From JBMZCV01 sp049613665 (lineage in GTDB: Bacteria; Bacteroidota; Bacteroidia; Chitinophagales; UBA2359), in NCBI GenBank assembly GCA_049613665.1, contig JBMZCV010000022.1, forward strand, positions 1-39,919: DNA of 39,919 nt, read 5' to 3'. The translations under genes and the position numbers were made by a program. The notes below the pieces were generated by a model. That model ran no database searches. It was not told the origin of the DNA and worked only from the letters and a program-made list of their open reading frames with translations. Positions 1-11,000 of the stretch are shown here, in pieces. Every line of letters begins with the position of its first letter. Positions within the stretch are counted from its first letter, which is position 1.

Positions 1-71
1 TGCTGGTGATAACACACAGCAACGGCGAGAGTTGTCGTTTTTTTGGAATAAAATAGCATGTAATAAAAAGG
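1..71 (-). repeat. 71-bp inverted repeat, left copy
   Basis: Read on the minus strand, this matches 15009-15079 at 66 of 71 positions; the five differences are all transitions. The copy may continue to the left of the window. It holds the conserved core CGACAACTCTCGCCG. No open reading frame or transposase lies in it. The rest of the gap (72-143) holds only AT-rich sequence and a partial GTTGCTAA motif near 131. Confidence 0.9.
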
Positions 72-143
72 CTAAAACGCCAATTACTTAAATTACAGTG
101 TAGTATTTTATGTTATTAAGTATTCGCTTAGTTGCTAAGGTCT

Positions 144-1979
144 TTAATTTACTTTAGGGTCTTTTTTATATCTATTTGATTTTTGTCTTTTTGTTCCACC
201 TGTTGCTGGACGGCCTTCTTTGTCCCAAAGCAAATATCGCATAGAAATGACTATGCCTGGCGATAAAATTTTAAATGTTGTATTTCGGTTATAAATGGAA
301 TTGTATTCAAAATCATTCATAGATGTTACATTTCCATAAAATTGTTCTGAATCAAGGTCTTCGTCAAGCTCTCTTTGGTATAATAAAGGCACATCTCCAG
401 TATCTTCTCCAGTATTTTTAAATAAATCCAACATATTTACTTTAAAGTTTAAGCCTATATAATAGCTCCAGAGTTTGCGAGGACGATAAAATGAATAGCC
501 TGCTGAAAATAAACCAAAGATGTTGATATTTTGTTTGTCTGCTAATGTTTCTTGGTTTGGCATAATAGTCAAAGATTCTTTATCTCCATACAACCCATGT
601 ATTTCATTAACAAAAGCTTCAGAAGCATTTTTAGGTTCATTATAACTAAGTGTATATGTTGCATTGATAGGCTCAGAAGTATTTGCCTCTAAAGTGCTTG
701 GATTTGATATTTCGTACAAATCGCTATAATTATTTGTGCTGCTAAAATTTCCTCTTGCAAGCGTTCTGCTATAAACAGGAGTAGCCAAACTAATGCCAGC
801 CGATATTTCTAAGCGTGGGCGATATTTTTTTCCTATGGTATAATTTTGATAGTGTACTTGAAGCGGTACATGTGCAAAAACAGTATGGTTGATTTCTCGA
901 AAATTATTTACTTTAAAGTTTCTAATAAATGCGTCTTCGGTATATAAACCATTATATGTTTGCTCATAAGTGGTGTTGATGGATTGGTTCATATTGCTAG
1001 AAAAATAATCTACTCCTATGCCTCCACTAAATCCTATTTTTTCGTTTAAAAAATATTGGATACTAGCACTCATGCCCATGCCTCCCATAAAAGAGCTTCC
1101 AATATTGCTCAAGTTTTCTTTGTATTCTCTATTAATATCATTGCTATTGTGCGAAAATATTTTTGGTGCATTTGGATTCAAGCTAATATCAAAATAGGTA
1201 CGTTGTCCTTTTACTTCTTCTTTTATTCTTCCGCCATCGTCATTTGGTGTAGTGCCATTTGGCGATTTGTCACACACATTACCGATACCATCTCCATCAT
1301 TATCTTCTTGGTCAGGGTTTGCTTTTCTAGGGCAGTTGTCTCTAAAGTCTGGAATGCCATCTTTGTCTCTATCTTTTTCAAAATTTTTGACAACAGCTTG
1401 TGTTTTGCTGTCAGTTGTGGCATCTTTAGAGCTTTTTTGTTCTGCAAACCGAAAATCTTGTAAATCTTCGCTAAAGACAATCGTAAAACTCATTTCTTCT
1501 TCACTAACAGTAAGGTCGCCTAATGAGCGGCCTTCTATCCTTAAAAAAGTTTTAACTGTGATTCTGTAAGGATAATTACTATCGCCAGATTTAATTCTTT
1601 TATCTATTTCATATTTTGGACTTTGTAGTTCTACTCTAGTAAAGCCTTTTTGATAAACTGTTCTTGCTTCTTTGAGATAATCCTTAATTGTAATATATTT
1701 GCCTGTTGATGAGGTATTTTTTATAGGATTATATACTTTTGTGTTGTCATCGCTAAAAAGTCCTTCAAATTTGTTGGCATAGGTATCTGAAAATCCAAAG
1801 GCAGGCCCTTCGGTTAATTTTCCGAAACGCTGATAGCTACTAAATAGCTTTTTCAATTTTTGTTCAATGGCTTTTCGTTCATCTTCTGTAAAACTCCCAC
1901 CTTTTTGGGCAGAGAGTTGAGCGTTGTTTAAAAGAAAAATACTAATAAGAAGTATAAAATATGGTATATATTTTTTCAT
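144..1979 (-). CDS. Outer-membrane beta-barrel protein with thrombospondin type 3 repeats
   Basis: A 611-residue protein with a clear signal peptide (about residues 1-25, ending near LSAQK). Residues 30-190 form an alpha/beta region of unknown family. At about 200-240 lies an Asp-rich, Cys-containing thrombospondin type 3 segment (DKDGIPD, DNDGDGIGNVCD), a calcium-binding motif common in OmpA-like and T9SS-associated proteins. The remaining 300 or so residues are rich in alternating aromatic/polar strands (for example GMSASIQYFLNEKIGFSGG) and end in YLLWDKEG plus a basic tail, consistent with an outer-membrane barrel. No OmpA peptidoglycan-binding motif was seen. It lies 85 bp downstream of the giant adhesin, same strand; SprB-type adhesins often have outer-membrane partner genes next to them, so a role in anchoring or exporting the adhesin is possible but inferred. 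It is not recognisably PorP/SprF. Confidence 0.75.
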   Translation of the reverse strand: MKKYIPYFILLISIFLLNNAQLSAQKGGSFTEDERKAIEQKLKKLFSSYQRFGKLTEGPAFGFSDTYANKFEGLFSDDNTKVYNPIKNTSSTGKYITIKDYLKEARTVYQKGFTRVELQSPKYEIDKRIKSGDSNYPYRITVKTFLRIEGRSLGDLTVSEEEMSFTIVFSEDLQDFRFAEQKSSKDATTDSKTQAVVKNFEKDRDKDGIPDFRDNCPRKANPDQEDNDGDGIGNVCDKSPNGTTPNDDGGRIKEEVKGQRTYFDISLNPNAPKIFSHNSNDINREYKENLSNIGSSFMGGMGMSASIQYFLNEKIGFSGGIGVDYFSSNMNQSINTTYEQTYNGLYTEDAFIRNFKVNNFREINHTVFAHVPLQVHYQNYTIGKKYRPRLEISAGISLATPVYSRTLARGNFSSTNNYSDLYEISNPSTLEANTSEPINATYTLSYNEPKNASEAFVNEIHGLYGDKESLTIMPNQETLADKQNINIFGLFSAGYSFYRPRKLWSYYIGLNFKVNMLDLFKNTGEDTGDVPLLYQRELDEDLDSEQFYGNVTSMNDFEYNSIYNRNTTFKILSPGIVISMRYLLWDKEGRPATGGTKRQKSNRYKKDPKVN

Positions 1980-2019
1980 AATAATGTTTGCTTTATCGTG
2001 GGTTTGAAAAATTGGTTTT

Positions 2020-2051
2020 GGTTGGCCGCTTCAATGAAATGGCGGCCAACC
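2020..2051 (-). terminator. Hairpin between adhesin and barrel gene
   Basis: Perfect 10-bp stem (GGTTGGCCGC / GCGGCCAACC) with a 12-nt loop, just downstream of the adhesin stop. It is very GC-rich for this genome. A T-run follows it on the plus strand, not immediately on the minus strand, so as a minus-strand terminator it is atypical; it may instead protect or process the mRNA between the two genes. Confidence 0.5.
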
Positions 2052-2064
2052 TTTTTGATGGATA

Positions 2065-5000
2065 TTAGAATATTACAACCTTTTTAATGTATTTTTCTTG
2101 CTCATTCAAGCCAATTTCAACAAAATATACACCTTGTCTAATATCTGGTAGTTGTATGTTTCGTGCAAAATCAGTAGTTTCTTTTTGTGCTTTAATGCTA
2201 TATATCTGCTTTCCAACAACATCGTATATGTTGATGTCTAGCTTTCCGTTTTCGCTGTGTTGCATAGCAAGTGTAAAGCTTCCATTGTTTGGGTTTGGGT
2301 ATAAACTAATACTAGCTTGCTCATCACTAGGATTGCTGAAATAAGGTGCTTTATAGCTACCAATAGTAGTTTCACAACTTCCATTGAGAACTACTCGTAC
2401 TACATAACTTTCATAACCATTGGCGGCTTGCAAGGCTTCGTCAATCACAAAAAACTGGTTGTCAGTTGTGTGATTGCTCGCAAAAGTGGCATCGTCACTA
2501 GCGAAAACAGGAACTCCATCTTTTTCGTAGCCCCATTCATAACTCATAGCTGTTCCGCTTTCTGTGCCTGCTTCAATGGTGCAAACTAAAATAGTCGGAA
2601 TGCCATTTGCGTTATTAGGTTCAGTGCCAGGTTTGATGCCTATTTGAGCAAAAGGACAGCAGAAACCGAAAGAATAGCTACCGATATATTCACACACATT
2701 TTCACTATCAAGGTTGTAAAAGTCAATATTTTCTTGCCAAAAAACTCGGTAAAAGACTTGTGTGCTATCAAGTAGTCCAAAAGGTTGTGTGCTTGAATTA
2801 ATATCGCTTTCAGCTTGTCCATATTTTACTTGTAAAGCATCGCCACATTGCGACAATAGTTCTCCTGCTTCTTCACATCCTGTAACTGTTGCATTGTTAG
2901 CATTTAGTTCTGGATATATATTAATGTTTATTGTTCTTATAAATACTTCAGAGTTTGTAAAGCCACAATTTAAGTATATTCCATAAGTTAAATTGATAAC
3001 TCCATTGCAACTACCATTGAGTAAGGTATCTGTATTCAGCGACAATTCATCAGCATAAGTATCTGAATCACCCAAGCTCCATTGTAAGCTTAGTTCATTA
3101 TTATCATCTAAGCGTTCAAAAAAGTTGGTATCAATAATAATAGAATCTCGTGGAATAGTAATGGTTTCGCTTCCGCAAACATTAAATGTTTTAGGTGCAT
3201 AACTAGGTGCATTACAAAGATTGCCTATACAATCTATTACTTGTACACTCAAATTGTCGCTACCATCAATATTACAAGGTGCTTCGGCATCAACTGTGTA
3301 TTCAAAAACATAAGCTCCTTCTGCAACTCCATCAAAATTTACATTCTCACCAGCGATAGAATTTAAGGGTAATTTATCTTCATCGTTTGTCGTTACAATT
3401 TTCCATTGTCCACCACCAAAGTTATCGCCACTCAAAAAGTCACTAAGATTTAATTCACTATTTCCGCAAGACTCTAAGTTATCTACTGTAATAACAGCAT
3501 TTGTAATAACTACATCTGGTGCAGCTATGGTAGTGATGCTGTGTTCTGTTGTGACAGAACAATCATTAGTACCATCAATTACAGTTAGTGTATATAGCGA
3601 ATCTTCTGGAGGCACTTGTATAGTATTGCTGGCTTGTTCCGTACTCCACAGATATGTTGGGTCTTCTGCATTTGTATTTGCTGTAAGATTAATGAAGTTT
3701 GTTACACTACTACATATTTCAGTAGGCCCTTCAATTTCTAAAGTCAATTGATTTTCCTCTATACGCAATTCTGCATTAATAGTAGAAGGACAATCCACAA
3801 CTACATCACTTGGATTTAGGCTATAAGTTAAAGTATAAGTACCTGTATTTCCATCAGTAGTTGTTAGTATATTTCCATTGATATTGAAATTACTAGCAGG
3901 CGTAATTTCCCAAGTACCATTATCTAAAGTAAAGTCCGTCAGGTATGTTTCACTTAAATCAATATCCAAAGCACTACCTGCACAAAAAGATTGGCTATTG
4001 GTATTCAAAAATAATGGCGGACATAAACAACTCGATGTTGTAATGACTAAGGTATCAGTAGCAATATCATTACAAGGTGAGCTATCGACTGGCGACACTG
4101 TATATACATATACATAATCTTGCGGTTGAGCATCAGATAAAAAGTCAAACGAAACATCTCCATTTATTGGCGTTGGCGTTCCTGAAGTAATATCTGTCCA
4201 TGTACCATTTATATCTGTATTGTTGTTAAAATAACTATTCAAAATAATATCATTTGGAGTATTTGGGTCAACATTTACAGGCGGACAAGATGATATAAAA
4301 GTATAATAAGCATTGGCTTGATTAGTCTCAAGTGTAGCATTGGGTTTGGAAACAATAGTTATTTCCAATACATCAGTTGCTTCACATCCATTTCCATCTG
4401 TTACAGTTATACTATAAGTTGTCAAATTGGAAACGCCACTTATAATTTTAGTTGTGTCCCCTGTACTCCACAAGTAAGATAAATTGTTTCCTGCGGCTGT
4501 AGCTGTAATAGTTATTTCATCGCCCTCACAAATTGTTTGGTCATTGTCTAATAAAGTTACAGAGACATTACTTACAATTACTGTTTGTGTTGCTATCGTG
4601 TTACAAGTGCCATTTTCTGGATTAAAAACAGTAACACTATATTCTGTTGTTTGAGATAATGTATCTATAGATAATATTTGTGTTGTGGTTGTGGTTGTGT
4701 CTCCTGTCTCCCATAAGTATATTTGATTATTGGGAAAAGCTGTTAAATTAATAGGTTCACCTGAACATATTGTTTCATCTCCACTAATTTGAGCAGTTGG
4801 CAAGGCATCTATCTCTAAAATAAAGGAGGTTAAACTTGCTGCTGACTCACATTCTGTTTCACCATCACTACCCAATACAAATGTTTGAGCATAATAAGTA
4901 TAATTTCCAGCTATTGAATTTTCAATTTCTGGAACATAAGAAGCATTGCCTGTTGTTGTAGCTACCGAATCATTTTCGGTAGGATAATACCATTTTATTT

Positions 5001-8000
5001 GATAATTTGCAGGTTCATCGTTAAATGTTACATCGAAACTAGGAATATCATCTCCTACGCAAATCTCTACGGGTTGTGGCGTAATTGGATTAGGTAAATT
5101 TGCATAATCTGCACATGGGTTGTCTGGAGCACAAGAATTAAGATTAAAGCTTACGGTTTGGCTTTCACAACCATTATCGGCAGTTAAAACAGCATTATAA
5201 TTACCTTGAGTAACATTATTCAATGCAATTTCTCCAGCATTATTTGGCGTATAATCAGTTCCTCCAATTCTAATTGTTCCATCTAAAGATGTTGTAACAT
5301 TAAGAATATAGTTACAATTAGCATCTATACAGTCGCCAGCACATACGGGCGAAATATTTGTAATTTCTGGTGTTTGTTTTACTATTACATCTTTTAAGGT
5401 CGTTTCTACACAATTGTTAGTATTAGTTGCTGTAATTGTTACAGTATAAGTTTGTGCAGGAAAATCTGTCGTATTTACATTAAAAGAAGTTCCATCTTCG
5501 CTTGTAGTACCACTTTGCCAAACATAATCAACATTTGACTGTACATTGGTAACAGACAAACTAACATTTTCTCCTTCACAAACGCTAATGTCTTGCCCAT
5601 TATTGATAATGGGCTCATTAGGTAAATCGGCTTCTTCTATTGCAAAACTACTTGCAGTAGAACAATCATTTTGATTTGTTACCGTAATATTATAACTGCC
5701 TGCCGTTAGACTAGTAAAGATATTTTCAGCTTGTGCTGCATTTCCAGTAATAGCATACGATAAGTTGTCTCCAATAGCGTTAATCGTTGCTATACCATCT
5801 CCTTCTCCTCCTACGCAATCAGGAGTTAAGGTAGATGAGTTAATAGTTGGTGCAGTATCAATATTATCAATAGTAAAAGTACTCTCATTAGCACAACCAT
5901 TAGAATCTGTAACAACCACACTATAACTACCTGCCTCTAGACCATTAAATGTATTATTTCCTTGAGTTGTTTCTGCAACAGTATAAGTAGCTGCCGCAGT
6001 TGCATTAATAGTTACACTACCATCGCTTGTATTATTGCAAGTAGCAGATGTTGGAGATATTTCTGTAATATTTAACTGAGTTTGTGTAATTGAAAAAGTT
6101 CTGGGTTGACTAAAACAATCATTTTGAAAAGCAACAGCATAATAAGTAGTTCCATTGTTTTCGGTTGCTGTAAAGTTCAATCCTGTTGCTAAAGGAGTAA
6201 TTGTAAAGTCTTCATTTTGATTGAACCATCGTACATCATCACTTGAAGTTACTGTTAATGTTTTATTAAAATCATTAATGTCGCAAACTATTGTAGAGCT
6301 AGTGTTGTTTGTTGGAACTGAAATAGGCGGACATTCACAATTTTGAGCAATAATATTAATGCTTTCTACATCTTCACAACCACGGCTATCTGTTATCGTA
6401 ACGGTATAAGGCGTTGTGGCATTATTAGGTGGAGTTACTGTATTTTGTCCATTGCTTCCATTTTCGCCATTATTCCAAATATAAGAATATGGAGCAAGGC
6501 CTCCACTTCCTGTTGCTAATAAAGTAATTGTACTATCATTGCAAATTGTGTTATCTGGCACATTTTCGGTGATAGTTACTGTTGCAGTTGGCGAGCTATA
6601 AATGTCATTAGCTGCCACAACTATATTTTCGTCTATATGTTCACATTCAACACCCAAATTATTTGTGCCTGTTACTGTTACGGAATAGCTTCCTGTTTCA
6701 GATACTATTGCCGTATTTAAACTACCTAAATTATCTGACCATTGATAAGTATCGGCAGTAAAACCATTTGTCAGATTTGGGATAGCCATTGTTGCTTGCC
6801 CACAATCTGCTGCTATGGTTGGTGTAAAAGTAAAACCATTGTTGTTATCAATCGTAAAACCTTGACTGCTTGAACAACTTGTGCCTGCTTCTGTAATTTG
6901 AAGTGTATATTGCCCAGCAGCTAAATTATCAATACTTGCATTTGTGCCAATGGTTGTGCCTTGAGCATTTTGCCAAGCATAATCAACTCCTGTCAAATCA
7001 GTTGTTGCAGTTCCGTTATCTTCACCACAGTTAGCATTTGAAACATCTATGTCTTGCAAAGAAATTTGAGGAGCATCTGCTGCGTTTATGGTAGCTGTTG
7101 CGGTATTAGTACAGTTATTTCCATCTGTTACGGTTATGGTATAACTACCGCCTGGCAAATTTGATGCAGTAGAACTATTTAAATTGTTGTTGTGTGACCA
7201 CGCATAAGTAAGGTTTGGTGTTTCGCCACTTGCAGAAGCGATAATTTGTCCATTGTCCACGCCACAGTCTGGATTTGTTGTTTGTGTAATATTTATAGTT
7301 GGTGGAGGCGTATTTGATAATTCTGTTGTTTCAGAAACAATACAACCATTCGAATCGCTAACTTCAACCGTATAAGTTCCCGCAGGCAAATTGCTTGCAG
7401 TTGTGGTTGTCAAATTTTCATCATGTGACCAAGAATATTGTAAATTTCCGCTACCACTCGCCAAAATTATTATTTGCCCATTATTTTCTCCGCAAGTTGC
7501 ATTTACTGCTGTTGCATTGTTAATCGTTGGTGCTCCTGTATCATTTACATTTACAGTTTCGACATTACTGCAACCTGCATTATCCATAACAGTTACGCTA
7601 TAAGTGCCTGATGCCAAATTATTTGCTGTTGCACTATTTAAGCCAGTGCTATGTGACCAGCTATAAGTTACATTACCTGTTGCATTCTGAATATTTTGAA
7701 CAGTTGCCGAGCCATTTGATTGTCCACAATTAGAATCACTAGCAGTAGTCGTAAAAGTTAGGCCTTGACTAGCTCCAATATTAAATGTTTCATCGCCTGT
7801 GCAACCATTTATATCTGTTACTGTAACGCCATAAGTGCCTGCTGCCAAATTTTCAGCTACATTTGTGGTCGAGTTGATACCATTTGTCCACAGATAGGTA
7901 TTTCCTGTTTCATCTTGAATACTAATAGTTCCATTCGCTGCTCCACAAGTTGTCGAGCTAATAGTTTCATTTATTCCTACGATGCCTAAACTATTGATGG

Positions 8001-11000
8001 TAATATTAGCACTTGCAGTACAGTTATTATTATCTGTTACTGTTACGGTGTAAGTGCCAGAACCTGCTATTGCTGTGTTATTTGTACCCAAATTACCTGA
8101 CCATTGATAGCTCAAGTTTCCTGTTCCTCCATTTCCTACTGCTGTTAATGTTGTGGATTGATTATTGCAAACTTGATTTTCACCTGCTGTTATATTTACA
8201 GTTGGAGCATTTACAGTTATCATAAATTCAAGTCTAGAATCACTTGGGCAACCATCAGCATCTTGAAATTCAGCAAAATAGGAAGTGCTTGGAGCTGTAA
8301 AATTGCCTGCACTTGGCGTGAAACTTGTGCCTGTATCCAAAACAGTTAAGCCTGTAGAGCTAGCATACCAAGAAGTTGTTAGGCCAGTCGTTGAATTATT
8401 GACACTCAAAGTAGGCAAACTATTGATGTCGCAAACTGTAAAGCTGGTAACATTGCTTTGGGGAACAGTTATATTCGAACAGTCACAGTCTGGAGCTACA
8501 ATATCAATAGTATTGCTACAATTAGTAGTAGTTATTGATAAACTTACGGTTGTTACACTCGTATTAGCTGTAAAACTAAAAACGCCATTTTCAAAACTAG
8601 CATTAGTCACATCTTGTTCTGTATTTATTGTAGCATCAGAAGGCGAATAGTTTCCTGTTGTAGTATATGTACCATCAATTATATTGCAACTTTTTCCAAT
8701 ATTGCTCAACGATGGTTTATCTTCTACATTTACGGTAACAGAAGCAGTATTAATACAACCATTATTATCCGTAAATTCAACAGTATAAGTAGTTGTTTGA
8801 GTTAAGCCTATGACAGCATAAGCAGATTGTGTCGTAGTATTCGAAGTGATATTATCACTCCAACTATAATTTGAAATATTTGCAGCTCCTGCATCAAACC
8901 TAACATCATCTCCACCACAAATAGTTATTTCATCGTTTATAATATCAATATCTTCATAATCTGTAAAAAGAATTTCACCTTCATCTCTAGTTTTAGCGGT
9001 AATTTCAATCGACGGCAGAGCATTAACAATAAAACTTGTTATTTCACTTTCCACTACACTCCCAAAACAATTAGAGTCACTTTCGATATTGGTTGTCCAT
9101 TGCAAAGAAACATTTACATCACTTTCTACTGTTTCATAAGTCGCTCCTGTTACACTAGTTTCATTATTTAAAGTACCATTTCCATTTACAATACTCCAAC
9201 TACCTGTCGAATTAGCAGGATTTAAAGTTGCTGAAAGATTAACAATTTCCCCTACACAAACACCATCTCCTGCATTGTTTGCTGGATTTGTAACACTTGG
9301 CAAATTTTCTACATTTACAACTTGAGAGTCGCTTATTATTGGTGTACTACAAGGGTTTCCATTTGGCGGTATCGCAGTATAAGTTAAAGTAAAAGAGCCA
9401 CTATTTGCAACAGGCGTATAAGTTGTCGAAGCACTAGTAGCATTGTCAAACATACCTGCATCTTCTGAACTTGTCCATGAGCTTGTCCACCCATTTGTTC
9501 CATTTAAACTAACACTAGCATTAATATTAATTGTTTCTGTATCTTCGCAAATATCGTTAGGAATAGTTAAGTCAGTAATACTTGGTTGATTAAAAAATGC
9601 AACACTAAAGTTTGTGGCATCGCTTTCACAGCCGAAGCTGTCAGTATAAGTAACGGAGTAATCACCTTCTTCTATTGGCGAAAAACTTGCACCTGTACTA
9701 CTTTCTATGCCATTTGTCCAAGTACCTACATTTCCATTTTCTAGTGTAAATGCAAAAGAACTTCCATTATTGCAAATGTTAACGATTTCACCTTCTTCAA
9801 TATTAGCATTATTAAACTGAACAATAGGTGCAACTGGTATAATACATTCACATTCAATAACTTCTACCATAACCGTTCCTGTAATATCGTTGCAAGGATT
9901 ATCGCCGTTTGAAGAAATGATATATTCAAACTCGTAAATGCCTATGTCTAGCCCTTCAAAATCAGCAATAAAGGAATTTGTAAAATCAAATCCAACAGGA
10001 ATATTCGTCCATTCATAGCCATATTGACCAGCATTATCTCCTGTTAAAATAATAATATCTGAAAAATCAATTTCATTTGAAATGCCATTTGGAGCAGAAC
10101 AGTTTGCCAAAGGTGTTGTATATGCTTGCATGGTAATATCCGTTGTTATTTCACCATTTAAAGTATAAGTAGCTACTTGCGGAATATTAAGCGTTATTGA
10201 CTGTTCTTGCGTACAAACTGTATTTGCATTATCATTAGCAGTTATTATTACGGTATATTCAATAGACAAAAGCCCTTCGCTAATTGAGTTTGTTGTTGCA
10301 CCACTTGTACCATTTGACCATTCATAGTTTGTGATACTCCACCCATCAGTAATATCATCAGCTACAATACTTGCAACTCCACAACCATAACTTTCTGTCA
10401 AAGTAAAATCAAAACTACTACTTGCACCTATTGTTACTTGCTCTTCTACCTCACAATTTATTTCTGTATCAGTAATAGTAACAGTATATACGCCTCCTGC
10501 TAAATTTATTGCACTTGCTGTTGTTTGCGCTGGAATGGTACTCCAAACATAATCATAACTTTCACTTCCACCACTTACATTAGCAGTTGCACTACCATTA
10601 TTTGCTCCGCAAGTTGTATTAGTTGGAGTAATGTTTACGGTAAGACTCTGTGCAGTTACGGTTGTACTTTCAGTATCAGAACAACCATTACCATCTGTCA
10701 CAGTAACAGAATATGTACCTGCCGACAAATCAGATGCGGTATTTGAATTCAAATTTGGGTCATGTGACCAAGTATAAGTATCCACACTTCCAGAAACAGA
10801 AACAATAATTTGTCCATTGCTACCTCCACACTCACTTACGGCTGTTGGATTCATGTTTGTTATTGATGGCCCTCCTTGAGCAGTTATTTCTACACTAGCA
10901 GATTCTGTACAATCCAAATCATCTGTAACCGTAACGGTGTAAGTTCCTGCTGCTAAATTTATTGCTGTTGGTGTTTCTTGAGCATTGGCATCATTCCAAA